From Hyphomicrobiales bacterium (GTDB lineage Bacteria; Pseudomonadota; Alphaproteobacteria; Rhizobiales; Beijerinckiaceae), in assembly GCA_027483505.1 (NCBI GenBank), contig JAIXUP010000055.1, forward strand, positions 1 through 64,000: a stretch of DNA of 64,000 nucleotides, written 5' to 3'. A program made the translations under genes and the position numbers. This document shows positions 45,171-54,306 of the stretch, in pieces. The notes under the pieces are model-generated. The model ran no database searches, was not told the DNA's origin, and worked only from the letters and a program-made list of their open reading frames with translations. Every line of letters starts with the position of its first letter. Positions within the stretch are counted from its first letter, which is position 1.

Positions 45171-45977
45171 ATGCATCAGTCCGCATTCCGCAAGGCTCAA
45201 CTTTTCCGCAGACGCATGCTCGCCCCGTTCGAGAGCATGGCGCTGTCGGTGCTCGATGTCGGCTCGGCCGTGGTGGCGGGGGGCCATGCCTCCAACCGGG
45301 AGGCGTTCGCCAACGAACACTGGCGCTATGTCGGCCTCGACATCGAGGCGGGGCCGAATGTCGACCTCGTGGTGACAGAGCCCTATGACTGGCGCGAGGT
45401 CGCCGACGCATCCTTCGATCTGGTCACCTGCAGCCAGGTCTTTGAACACACGGAGTTCTTCTGGATCACCATCCTGGAGATCGGGCGCGTGCTGAAGCCC
45501 GGCGGGCTGGCCTTCATCGTGGCGCCGGGATCGGGTCCCCTGCACCGTTACCCGGTGGATTGCTGGCGCTTCTATGACGATGGCATGCCGGCGCTGGCGA
45601 AATGGGCCGATCTCGATGTGCTCGACGCACGGGTGCAATGGCGCCCGGTCTACGGCAAGGGCGACATGTGGCGCGATGCCGCCATCGTGCTGCAGCGGCC
45701 CATGCGCGACGAAACCCGCGAGGCCCGCGCCCGCGCCAAGGTTGCGCTGATCAAGTCCGCCCACCTCGTGCAGCCCTTCGATCTGTCCAGCGCCAAGGTG
45801 CCTCTGGTCGAAAGCGCGCTCGCAATCTGCGCGCCGATGGCGATGATGCAGGAGGAAGAAGACAAGCTCTTTGCCGAAAAGAGCGAGCTTGCGCACAAGG
45901 CCAATCAGGTTGGGCGAAGCCTGCGCGCCATCCGCAAGGTGCTGTCGCAACCGGCCCGCGACATCCGTCAGGATTGA
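45171..45977 (+). CDS. methyltransferase-like protein with atypical SAM loop
   Basis: A 268-residue protein. The motif I region is SVLDVGSAVVAGGHASN (near 26-42), lacking the usual GxGxG, while FDLVTCSQVFEHTEFFWIT (near 82) and LKPGGLAFIVAPGSGP (near 107) are typical of Methyltransf_11. A helical C-terminal extension (about 190-268, EEEDKLFAEKSELAHKANQ) may be coiled coil. It is the only plus-strand gene in this small glycan group. The substrate is unknown. Confidence 0.75.
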   Translation: MHQSAFRKAQLFRRRMLAPFESMALSVLDVGSAVVAGGHASNREAFANEHWRYVGLDIEAGPNVDLVVTEPYDWREVADASFDLVTCSQVFEHTEFFWITILEIGRVLKPGGLAFIVAPGSGPLHRYPVDCWRFYDDGMPALAKWADLDVLDARVQWRPVYGKGDMWRDAAIVLQRPMRDETREARARAKVALIKSAHLVQPFDLSSAKVPLVESALAICAPMAMMQEEEDKLFAEKSELAHKANQVGRSLRAIRKVLSQPARDIRQD

Positions 45978-45992
45978 GGGCCGCGCGGCCTG

Positions 45993-46628
45993 TCAGCCGC
46001 CTTTTGCCTCGAGCCGCGCCAGCAGCGCTTCGATGTCGCCCGACTGCAGCAGGGTGGCGATCGCGTCGATGTCGCCGTTCGGCATATCCCACCATGCGGT
46101 CGCCAGCAGCCGCGCGATCTGGTCGGGCGGAAAGCGCAGCTTGACCATACTGGCCGGGTTGCCGGCCACCACAGCATAGTCCGGAACCGAACGTGTCACG
46201 ACCGCGCGTGCGCCGATGACGGCGCCGTGCCCGATGGTGACGCCCGACATGATCGTGGCCCCCGCGCCGATCCAGACATCGGAGCCGATCACAACATCGC
46301 CCCGGCTGGTCAGCGTGGAAGGGTGGCCTGCCGCTGCCGGCCAGCGATCCGCGAAATCGGAAAACGGATAGGTGCTGGCCCAATCCGAGCGGTGGTTGCC
46401 GCCCAGAAACACGGTGACATCGTCAGCGACCGAGCAGAAGCGCCCGACGCTGAGGCGCGTGTCGTGGCCCCAGCGGCGGATGACGAAGCGCCCATAGGAA
46501 TGATCGCCAAAGCTGTCGCCATGGCGCCTAGCGTCGCGCTCATGGTTGAGGCGGATGAGGTTGTGCGGGTTTCCCCCGCTCTTAAGCCGCTTGCGCCAGC
46601 GGTCGAGCCAGTCGAGTGCAGCGCTCAT
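45993..46628 (-). CDS. CatB-related hexapeptide O-acetyltransferase
   Basis: A left-handed beta-helix acyltransferase of 211 residues, probably trimeric. Hexapeptide repeats run through SVGRFCSVADDVTVFLGGNH (near 60-79; the catalytic His is in GGNHRSD) and DVVIGSDVWIGAGATIMSGV (near 110-129), then VVAGNPASMVKLRF. The family transfers acetyl groups to chloramphenicol-like compounds or, more often, to sugars. The GT2 gene upstream overlaps by ATGA, so acetylation of a surface glycan is the likely role. Confidence 0.88.
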   Translation of the reverse strand: MSAALDWLDRWRKRLKSGGNPHNLIRLNHERDARRHGDSFGDHSYGRFVIRRWGHDTRLSVGRFCSVADDVTVFLGGNHRSDWASTYPFSDFADRWPAAAGHPSTLTSRGDVVIGSDVWIGAGATIMSGVTIGHGAVIGARAVVTRSVPDYAVVAGNPASMVKLRFPPDQIARLLATAWWDMPNGDIDAIATLLQSGDIEALLARLEAKGG

Positions 46629-47500
46629 GCCAGCCCCTCCCGTTGCAGCGCGGTCTCGCCGCGCCGGAATGCGAGAGCGCCGGCGGCGGAGCCGGCATAG
46701 CGCTCATAGCCCTGGGCGTTGAAGATCATGGCGTTGAGCACGGCCCGCACCATCGTCCAGCCTGCTTTCCAGGCCGGTTCGGCGGGCAGTCCGTACTTCG
46801 CGCCGATGTACTGCCGCGACCAGGCAAAGTGCCAGCGCACCTTGAAGCGGTGGCCCGCTGCCGGAGCGGTCGAGGTTCCCCGAACATGCGACACGCGGGC
46901 GGCGGGAACCAGCAGCGGCGCCCGTCCCATGTCCATCAGGCGGCGGCACAGGTCGTCGTCCTCGTAATAGAGGAAGATGTTCGGATCGAAGCCGCCGATG
47001 GCGTCGAACAGCGCGCGCTCCATCAGGAAGCAGGCCCCCGACACGAAGGGGATCGAGGCAGGGCCATCCGGAACCAGAACGCGCGCGGCCTGATTGAGAT
47101 GGTCCGGCGACAGCAGCGAACGCGGCTGCACGAAGTTGCGTCCGTCCGGTTCGATGATCAGCGGAGCGGCCAGCCCCGCCTGCGGGTACGTCGCCATCGC
47201 CGCCAGCAGGCTCGCAAGCGCGCCGGGCGAGACGACCAGATCGGGATTGCAGACCAGCACAAACCGGGTTGTCGCCGCCACGACGCCAAGCCCGTTGCCG
47301 CGGCCATAGCCCTCATTGCGCACCGAGCGGATGACTGTGACGCCCTCGGCCTCGGCGACCGCCGCGCTCGCATCCGTGCTGGCATTGTCGACCACGATGA
47401 CCGGCGCGCCCTCGGCGCGGAGCGCCTTCAGACAGGCGGGCAGAACGGCTGCGCTGTTGTACGCCACGACAATGGCCGTTACATCTGAGGCTTGGAACAT
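46625..47500 (-). CDS. family 2 glycosyltransferase
   Basis: A 291-residue inverting glycosyltransferase of GT-A fold. VTAIVVAYNSAAVLPACLKAL (residues 7-27) and VVDNASTDAS (near 36) mark the nucleotide-binding start, and VCNPDLVVSP (near 83) is the DXD-type position. GACFLMERALFDAIGGFDPN and FLYYEDDDLCRRLM (near 175-200) supply the catalytic acidic residues. It resembles rhamnosyltransferases. It overlaps the acetyltransferase start, so the two form a small operon of surface polysaccharide modification. Confidence 0.9.
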   Translation of the reverse strand: MFQASDVTAIVVAYNSAAVLPACLKALRAEGAPVIVVDNASTDASAAVAEAEGVTVIRSVRNEGYGRGNGLGVVAATTRFVLVCNPDLVVSPGALASLLAAMATYPQAGLAAPLIIEPDGRNFVQPRSLLSPDHLNQAARVLVPDGPASIPFVSGACFLMERALFDAIGGFDPNIFLYYEDDDLCRRLMDMGRAPLLVPAARVSHVRGTSTAPAAGHRFKVRWHFAWSRQYIGAKYGLPAEPAWKAGWTMVRAVLNAMIFNAQGYERYAGSAAGALAFRRGETALQREGLA

Positions 47501-47611
47501 TCAGGTCGCATAAACGCTGGGTCAGGTGCTGGCAATCAACCGGCAGCCTCAAATCCGCAACATTTCGCGTCCTGTGTGGGTTTCGGCCGGTTGATTGCAA
47601 GGGGGCTCAGT

Positions 47612-49411
47612 GTGAAGCGGACATTCCATCTACCGATGATTCTCGGCGTCGCTGCCACGTTGGGTCTGGCGCTGGTTCCGGCCCGCGGGGCGGACATCAG
47701 CCTGTCGAACCTGCGCTACGATTTCGGCGTCATCAGCATCGCGATCCCGAAGCTGGATGTCCGCGGCACCGACCTGAGCGAAGCGGATTTGCGCGGCATC
47801 CTCGACGGCACAGGACCGGGCGATGCGGTGGCGCGAATCTCCCGGCTGCAGGCGGCATCGGCCAGCATCCCCGAATTGATCATGGAGCAGGATGTCGCCG
47901 GGGCGAAACAGAAGATCGTCTACCGCGACATCACCATGGACACGATCAGCGCAGGCGTGATCAGCCGCATCCGGGCGGCCGGGCTCAGCGGCGACATGAA
48001 CGACAAGGGTGCAGGGGCGATGCAGTTCCGGATCGGCGAGATGCTGGCGGAAGGCATCGACATGCCGCTGTCGGCGCGCGCCCTCACCGGCTCGGTGCCC
48101 GATCCGCAGGCGGTGCCGCTGGCGCCGCTGTATCGGAGCGTCAGCTATCGCGACTATGTGATGGATTTGCCGCTTGGCGCCGGCCAGGTCAGCGTGGCGC
48201 GGGTCACGGGCCGCGAAGCCAAGGCACGGCCCGGCAAGGAGCCCTTGCTGGATGCGATGCGCAATGTCGTCGCCATGGCCGAGAGGCAGAAGGCCGAAGG
48301 CGGCGTGAAGAGCCAGCCGTCGGCCGCCGACATGGTGATGATGTCGCGCGTGTTCGCCTTCTTCGACAACTTCGAATACGGCGTGATGGATGCCGAGGGC
48401 TTCAAGGGCAGCTTCAACACCGGCAGGGACGCCGCCACCTTCAGCATCGGCCGCATGCGCTTCAGCGATCAGCCGCAGCAGGGTGGCCTCGCCATCAGCG
48501 ACCTGAGCATCGACGCCGGACCGGCCAAGATGTCGCTGGCAGAATTCGAGATGCGTGACTTCAGCTATCGCGACAGTCTCCGGGCGTTGGCCGACATGCT
48601 TGAGCGTGGCGACATCGCTGCGCTGAAGAGCGAGTATACCAAGCTCATTCCCAAGCTCGGCACAATCCGCCTGAAGGGCTTCAATCTCGAGGCGCCCGAC
48701 ACCAGCGGCCCGCGCCGGCAGGGTCCGCCCGAAATCATCCGCGCCTCTGTGAAAAGCATGGAGCTTGGCTTCGGCCAGCAGGTCGACGGCATCCCCACCG
48801 CCTTCCGTTTCGGGGCCGAGGAACTCGCCGCGCCGCTGCCGGCTACATCGCGCGAAAGCGCCGTGCGCGACCTCATCGCCATGGGCTACAAGTCGGTGAA
48901 CCTGTCCTGGCTGGCCGATCTTGCCTGGCAGCAGGACAAGGAGCAGCTGACCATCAAGGCGCTGAACTTTTCCGGCAAGGACATGGCCGCTGTCGCCTTC
49001 GCCGGCCAGCTCGGCAATGTCAGCAAGGAGGCGTTCTCGACGGATACGGCACTGGCGCAGGTGGCCTGGCTGTCGGCCACGGCCCAGCGCCTGACCATGA
49101 CCTTCGAGAACCTCGGCGGCATCGAGAAGGTCGTCGCCCGCGAGGCCGGCAAGGCGAACAAGACGCCCGAGGCGCTCCGGCGCGAATGGGGCACGATCGC
49201 GGCTGTCGGCCTTCCGGCCATCCTCGGGGATTCTGCCGGGGCGAAGGCGATCACGGCCGCTGTCGCACGCTTCGTCGCGCGACCCGGCAAGCTCGGAATA
49301 GACCTTCAGTCGCGCTCTCCTGACGGCATCGGCGTGGCCGACGCGGTGCAGGTCTTGGGTGCCCCTCAGGCGCTGTTCGACAAGATCGACGTGCAGGCCC
49401 GCGCCGAATAG
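47612..49411 (+). CDS. exported protein of unknown function
   Basis: A 599-residue protein with a signal peptide (KRTFHLPMILGVAATLGLALVPARGA, cleaved near residue 27). The mature part is rich in repeated amphipathic beta/alpha segments such as DISLSNLRYDFGVISIAIPK near the start and several YRD motifs (VYRDITMDTI, SYRDYVMDLP, FSYRDSLRALAD). I do not recognise a family. The GTG at 47612 is decided by AAGGGGG 6 bases upstream; an open frame back to 47492 has no signal. It overlaps no gene and converges with a small lipoprotein gene. Confidence 0.8.
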   Translation: MKRTFHLPMILGVAATLGLALVPARGADISLSNLRYDFGVISIAIPKLDVRGTDLSEADLRGILDGTGPGDAVARISRLQAASASIPELIMEQDVAGAKQKIVYRDITMDTISAGVISRIRAAGLSGDMNDKGAGAMQFRIGEMLAEGIDMPLSARALTGSVPDPQAVPLAPLYRSVSYRDYVMDLPLGAGQVSVARVTGREAKARPGKEPLLDAMRNVVAMAERQKAEGGVKSQPSAADMVMMSRVFAFFDNFEYGVMDAEGFKGSFNTGRDAATFSIGRMRFSDQPQQGGLAISDLSIDAGPAKMSLAEFEMRDFSYRDSLRALADMLERGDIAALKSEYTKLIPKLGTIRLKGFNLEAPDTSGPRRQGPPEIIRASVKSMELGFGQQVDGIPTAFRFGAEELAAPLPATSRESAVRDLIAMGYKSVNLSWLADLAWQQDKEQLTIKALNFSGKDMAAVAFAGQLGNVSKEAFSTDTALAQVAWLSATAQRLTMTFENLGGIEKVVAREAGKANKTPEALRREWGTIAAVGLPAILGDSAGAKAITAAVARFVARPGKLGIDLQSRSPDGIGVADAVQVLGAPQALFDKIDVQARAE

Positions 49412-49412
49412 C

Positions 49413-49727
49413 TCAGCGCCGGGCGATGGCCCTGAGTTCCGAGGCCACCGCGGCGCGCTCTGTCTCGGTGCAGGCGCGCGGCAGGTTGTAGGAGCGGACG
49501 GCAAAGTCCTGGTTCGCTGCGATCAGCCGGCGGCGCTCGTCGCCCTGATAGACCGCGACAACGCGCCCGCGCTCGACGCGAAGGCCGCAATCATAGCCGC
49601 GCGAGACCATCGCGGCGGCATATTCAGGCGTGCCGGGCATATAGGCGTTGTGCTGCTGGCAGGCCGTGAGAGCCAGCGGCGCAAAAAGACACCAGCGCAG
49701 TGACGCGCGGCCAAATGCCGACGACAT
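49413..49727 (-). CDS. small lipoprotein of unknown function
   Basis: The predicted protein is 104 residues. After a short basic N-terminus comes the hydrophobic CLFAPLALTAC, an LTAC lipobox with Cys near residue 24. The mature part carries two more cysteines (YDCGLRVERG, LPRACTETE), which could form a disulfide. The start ATG at 49727 is chosen because it gives a normal signal; an upstream ATG at 49832 would add a low-complexity region. It lies just after aspS on the minus strand and converges with the unknown exported protein. The family is unknown. Confidence 0.65.
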   Translation of the reverse strand: MSSAFGRASLRWCLFAPLALTACQQHNAYMPGTPEYAAAMVSRGYDCGLRVERGRVVAVYQGDERRRLIAANQDFAVRSYNLPRACTETERAAVASELRAIARR

Positions 49728-49836
49728 GCGCGGCGACGCCGGGAAGGATATCCACCTGCGTCGCGCGGCAACGGGGAGATCCCCTTCCCGGCCCTGCGGG
49801 CCGCCGGGGCTGACACCGGTATGGTTGCCCAAGGCG

Positions 49837-51609
49837 CTATTCCTGCACGTTGAGCCGGATGTGCAGCTCGCGCAGCTGCTTGGGGGTCACGTCGGACGGC
49901 GCGCCCATCAGCACGTCGAGCGCCTGCTGGTTCATCGGGAAGAGCGAGATTTCGCGCAGGTTCGCCGTGCCGCAGAGCAACATGACGATGCGGTCAACGC
50001 CCGCCGCCATGCCGCCATGGGGCGGCGCGCCGTACTGGAAGGCGCGGTACATGCCGCCGAAGCGCTCGATCACGTCCTTCTCGCCATAGCCGGCGATCTC
50101 GAAGGCCTTGACCATGGCTTCGGGGCGATGGTTGCGGATGCCGCCCGAGGCGATCTCGAAGCCGTTGCAGGCGATGTCGTACTGGAACGCCTTGATCGTG
50201 GTCGGGTCCTGCGTCTTCAACGCCTCCAGCCCGCCTTGCGGCATCGAGAACGGGTTGTGGCTGAAATCGACCTTCTTCTCGTCCTCGTTGTATTCGAACA
50301 TCGGAAAGTCGACGATCCAGGCCAGCTCGAAGCGCTCCTTGTCGATCAGGTTCAAGTCTTCGCCAACCTTGGTGCGGGCAAGGCCGGCGAACTTGACGAA
50401 CTTGGCCGGGTCACCCGCCACGAAGAAGCAGGCGTCGCCGTCTTTCAGGCCAAGCTGTTGGCGGATTGCTTCCGTTTTCTCAGGGCCGATGTTGTTCGCA
50501 ACGGGGCCGGCGCCCGCGCCCTCTTTCCACATCACATAGCCCAGCCCTGGCTGGCCCTCGCCCTGCGCCCATGAGTTCATCCGATCGCAGAAGGCGCGGC
50601 TGCCGCCGCCCGGCGCGGGGATGGCCCACACGCGGTTCTTCGGCTCTTCGAGGATGCGCGCGAAGACCTTGAAGCCCGAGCCGCGCATGATGTCCGACAC
50701 GTCCTGCATCACCAGCGGGTTGCGCAGGTCGGGCTTGTCGGTGCCGTATTTGGTCATCGACTCGGCATAGGGAATGCGCGGCCAGTTCTTGGTCACCGGC
50801 TTGCCGCCGCCGAACTCCTCGAAGATGCCGGTGATGACCGGCTCCACGGCCGCGAACACGTCCTCCTGCTCGACGAAGCTCATTTCGAGGTCGAGTTGGT
50901 AGAACTCGCCCGGCAGCCGGTCGGCGCGCGGGTCCTCGTCGCGGAAGCAGGGCGCGATCTGGAAGTAGCGGTCGAAGCCCGCCATCATGATCAGCTGCTT
51001 GTATTGCTGCGGGGCCTGCGGCAGCGCGTAGAACTTGCCCGGATGGATGCGGCTCGGCACGAGGAAGTCGCGTGCGCCTTCGGGTGATGAGGCGGTCAGG
51101 ATCGGGGTCTGGAACTCGAAGAAGCCCTGCCCCTTCATCCGGCGTCGCATCGCATCGACCACCGCGCCACGCGTCATGATGTTCTGGTGCAGCTTCTCGC
51201 GGCGCAGGTCGAGGAAGCGGTATTTCAGCCGCGTGTCCTCCGGATACTGCTGATCGCCGAAGACCTGCAGCGGCAGTTCGCCCGCCGGGCCGAGCACCTC
51301 AAGTTCGGTGATGAAGATCTCGACCATGCCGGTCGGCAGGTCGGCATTCGTCGTGCCGTCCGGGCGGCGGCGCACCTTGCCGTCGATGCGCACGCACCAT
51401 TCCGAACGCACCTGTTCGACCGCCTTGAACGCCGGCGAATCCGGATCAGCCACGCATTGCAGCATGCCGTAATGGTCGCGCAGATCGATGAACAGCACGC
51501 CGCCATGGTCGCGGATGCGGTGGCACCAGCCGGAGACGCGGACAAGTTCGCCGACATGCTCTTCGCGCAGGGCGCCGCAGGTGTGTGAGCGATAACGGTG
51601 CAGGGACAT
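49837..51609 (-). CDS. aspS: aspartyl-tRNA synthetase
   Basis: A bacterial-type class II synthetase of 590 residues. The N-terminal OB-fold anticodon domain ([20 protein letters not shown] to about 110) is followed by motif 2 ([20 protein letters not shown] near 200), the bacterial GAD insertion domain (about 300-420) and motif 3 ([19 protein letters not shown] near 530). The ATG at 51609 matches homologues; one at 51627 is less likely. Confidence 0.97.
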   Translation of the reverse strand: MSLHRYRSHTCGALREEHVGELVRVSGWCHRIRDHGGVLFIDLRDHYGMLQCVADPDSPAFKAVEQVRSEWCVRIDGKVRRRPDGTTNADLPTGMVEIFITELEVLGPAGELPLQVFGDQQYPEDTRLKYRFLDLRREKLHQNIMTRGAVVDAMRRRMKGQGFFEFQTPILTASSPEGARDFLVPSRIHPGKFYALPQAPQQYKQLIMMAGFDRYFQIAPCFRDEDPRADRLPGEFYQLDLEMSFVEQEDVFAAVEPVITGIFEEFGGGKPVTKNWPRIPYAESMTKYGTDKPDLRNPLVMQDVSDIMRGSGFKVFARILEEPKNRVWAIPAPGGGSRAFCDRMNSWAQGEGQPGLGYVMWKEGAGAGPVANNIGPEKTEAIRQQLGLKDGDACFFVAGDPAKFVKFAGLARTKVGEDLNLIDKERFELAWIVDFPMFEYNEDEKKVDFSHNPFSMPQGGLEALKTQDPTTIKAFQYDIACNGFEIASGGIRNHRPEAMVKAFEIAGYGEKDVIERFGGMYRAFQYGAPPHGGMAAGVDRIVMLLCGTANLREISLFPMNQQALDVLMGAPSDVTPKQLRELHIRLNVQE

Positions 51610-51713
51610 GGGTTTTCTCGGCTGCAAGGCTGATTTTGCGAGCGCTGTCAGTCGGCTCTGGGGGGTGGATTGTCAAGGTGGGATGGTCGCTCTTGCGCAT
51701 GCCGCAACCCCGA

Positions 51714-51799
51714 TGCCCTCTTCTTGAGCGCATCGAAGGGCACGCGTCCAGCGGCCGGCAAACTGGAGATCATCCTTCGACGGGCTCGGGCTGAGGATG
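51714..51799. repeat. REP-like repeat pair, copy D (degenerate)
   Basis: A diverged reverse unit (51714-51743, with TTGAGCGCATCGAAGGG) and a better kept forward unit (51770-51799, CATCCTTCGACGGGCTCGGG) lie in the 280-base gap between aspS and the acylase gene. The CTGGAGA flank is shared with the copies at 33 kb. Confidence 0.7.
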
Positions 51800-51889
51800 G
51801 TGGGTTTTGATTGAGACGTGAGGATTTCAGACAGCGGGCCTGCGGCTTTGGCGATTGCGCGCCTGCTGCAAAGCCGCTTCACTCTGCCG

Positions 51890-54220
51890 ATGTCCATTGC
51901 CCTTCCCGCCCTCTCCGCTCCCGCCGAAATCCTGATTGACGGACATGGCATCCCGCATATCCGCGCACGAACCTTTCTCGATGCCTTCGTCGTGCAGGGC
52001 TGGAACGCCGCGCGCGACCGGCTCTGGCAGATCGACCTGTGGCGCAAACGCGGACTCGGGCTGCTGGCTGCCGATTTCGGACCGGGCTATCTGGAACAGG
52101 ACCGCGCCTCGCGGCTGATGCTGTATCGCGGCGCGATGGGCCGCGAATGGGGCAGCTATGCCCCCGATGACCGGGCGATCTGCGAAGCGTTCGTCGCCGG
52201 CATCAACGCCTATATCGCGCTGTGCAAACGCGAGCCGGAGCGGCTGCCGCCGGAGTTCGGCGTCATGGGCACGAAGCCCGCGCGCTGGAAGGCGCCCGAT
52301 GTGGTGCGCATCCGGACCCACAGCCTCAGCCGCAACGGCATCTCCGAAATCCTGCGCGCCATTGTGATGGCTGGAGCCGATCTCGAGACCGACCTGATCC
52401 GCCGGTCGCTAGAGCCGCCGGTCGCGCCCCGGATTCCGGACGGGCTTGACCCGGCCAGGGTGCCGCTGGCGGCGCTCGATCTGCTCAAGCTCGCCACCAC
52501 CGATGTGCGCTTCACAGCCGAGCGTCTTGCGGCGCCGCTGGCTGACGCGCCCAAATGGCGCAAGGTGACGGACCTTGGCGACGTGCTGCGCGACGCGGAA
52601 TTCGCCGGTTCGAACAACTGGGCCGTCAGCGCCGCGCTGAGCGGGACCGGGGCGCCGATCCTGGCCTCCGACCCGCACCGCGCCCACGCCCTGCCCTCCC
52701 TGCGCTACATTGCGCATCTGACCGCGCCCGGGCTTGACGTGATCGGCGCGGGCGAAGCGTGCAATCCGGGCATAGCCTTCGGCCACAACGGCAAGCTCGC
52801 CTATTCGGGCACAATTTTCTACATCGATCAGGAAGACATCGTCATCCTCGCCAAGGCTCCCGACGATCCGGGCGTGTTCATCGAGGGCGGACGGCGGCGG
52901 CGGATCCGAACCCTCACCGAAACGGTCAAGGTCAAGGGACATCCCGGTCAGCCGATGCGGCTGCGCTTCTCAGCGCACGGCCCGATCTTCCACGAGACCA
53001 GGACCCATGCCTTCGCCATCCGCTCCGTGGCGCAGGAGCCCGGCACCGGCCCCTATCTCGGCTCGCTCACAGGCATGCGCGAAACCACCGTAGCGGGTTA
53101 TGCCGCCTCGCTTCACCGCAACAAGACGCCATCGACCAACCATGTCTTCGCCGACGCAGGCGGGCATATCGGCTGGCGTCCGGCGGGGCTGGCGCCGATC
53201 CGGACCGGCTATGACGGGCTGCTCCCGGTGCCTGCCAACGGGCGGCATCGCTGGTCCGGCTTCATGGATGCGGCCGAGATGCCACTGACCATTGACCCGC
53301 CGCGCGGCTGGGTCGCTACAGCCAACGCCATGAACCTTCCGGCGGACTGGGACCATGCCAACAAGCCGCTCGGGTTCGAATGGGTCGAGCGGTCGCGCCT
53401 CAACCGCATCGAGGAGGTGCTGACCCCGGCGAAGACGCATGGCGTCCGGGACGCAGCAGCGCTGCAGACCGACGTGGCTTCACTCCCGGGGCGGCGCATG
53501 GCAAAGCTGGTTCTGGCCCTGCCAGCCAGCGCCGGCGTCACGGCCGCACAGGCGCTGTTCGCCGGCTGGGACGGATCGCTGCACAAGGACAGCGCCGCCG
53601 CCGCGCTGTTCGAGGTCTGGTGGATGAAGCACCTAAAGCCGGGCCTGCTCGCGCTGCTCGTCCATGATCCAGCCCTGCGCGCGATCATGGTTCCGATCGA
53701 TCAGGACAGCGCGCTCGGTCTGCTCGAGGATCCGGACAGGCGCTTTGGCGCTGAGGCAGCGCGCCGGCGGGACCAACTGCTGGCCAGCACCCTGCTCGCC
53801 GCCTGGACCGACCTGTCGAGCCGCCTCGGCGCTGACCCCGCCGCCTGGGCCTGGGGCAAGCTGCATCACGGCTTTTTCGAGCATCCGCTGGCGAGCGTGG
53901 CGGGCGCGAAGGCGGCCGGGCTGAGGGATATCGGGCCATGGCCGATGGGCGGCTCGATGTCGACGCCGATGCATACCGGCTACAGGCTCAGCGACTTCCG
54001 GGTGATCGCGGGTGCGTCCTTCCGGATGGTGGTGGACATGGCCGATCCGGACCGCTCGATCTGCATCAATGCGCCGGGACAATCGGGAGATCCGCGCTCG
54101 AGGCACTACGATGATCTCGCGCCGATCTGGGCAAAGGGCGGCTATGTGCCGATGCCGTTCACGGCGAAGGCCGTCGACGCGGCGGCGGTGGAGCGGATTT
54201 TGCTGGTTCCGGCGCTGTAG
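51890..54220 (+). CDS. penicillin acylase-family Ntn hydrolase (S45)
   Basis: A 776-residue amidase precursor. S45 enzymes cut themselves into alpha and beta chains in front of a catalytic serine. Here AEFAGSNNWAVS (Ser near residue 241) is that site. Other family motifs are VVQGWNAARDRLWQIDLWRK near 35, ILASDPHRAHALPS near 256 and FGHNGKLAYSGT near 298. Most relatives are periplasmic, but no signal peptide is visible from this ATG or from a GTG at 51818, so the protein may be cytoplasmic or the start may be different. The substrate (beta-lactam side chains, acyl-homoserine lactones or other amides) is unknown. Confidence 0.88.
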   Translation: MSIALPALSAPAEILIDGHGIPHIRARTFLDAFVVQGWNAARDRLWQIDLWRKRGLGLLAADFGPGYLEQDRASRLMLYRGAMGREWGSYAPDDRAICEAFVAGINAYIALCKREPERLPPEFGVMGTKPARWKAPDVVRIRTHSLSRNGISEILRAIVMAGADLETDLIRRSLEPPVAPRIPDGLDPARVPLAALDLLKLATTDVRFTAERLAAPLADAPKWRKVTDLGDVLRDAEFAGSNNWAVSAALSGTGAPILASDPHRAHALPSLRYIAHLTAPGLDVIGAGEACNPGIAFGHNGKLAYSGTIFYIDQEDIVILAKAPDDPGVFIEGGRRRRIRTLTETVKVKGHPGQPMRLRFSAHGPIFHETRTHAFAIRSVAQEPGTGPYLGSLTGMRETTVAGYAASLHRNKTPSTNHVFADAGGHIGWRPAGLAPIRTGYDGLLPVPANGRHRWSGFMDAAEMPLTIDPPRGWVATANAMNLPADWDHANKPLGFEWVERSRLNRIEEVLTPAKTHGVRDAAALQTDVASLPGRRMAKLVLALPASAGVTAAQALFAGWDGSLHKDSAAAALFEVWWMKHLKPGLLALLVHDPALRAIMVPIDQDSALGLLEDPDRRFGAEAARRRDQLLASTLLAAWTDLSSRLGADPAAWAWGKLHHGFFEHPLASVAGAKAAGLRDIGPWPMGGSMSTPMHTGYRLSDFRVIAGASFRMVVDMADPDRSICINAPGQSGDPRSRHYDDLAPIWAKGGYVPMPFTAKAVDAAAVERILLVPAL

Positions 54221-54306
54221 AGGCAATGCGCTCAGAACTGCGCGATTGGCCATGCTTGCATTGCAGCCAAGCCGCGGTAGCATCGGGCGTTTCCGGAGCA
54301 ACGCCC

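Noticed and set aside
47630-49504. 624-codon minus-strand frame opposite the unknown exported protein
   Set aside because: The plus-strand frame has a ribosome site and signal peptide; the minus frame has neither and shows biased Arg/Ala/His content.
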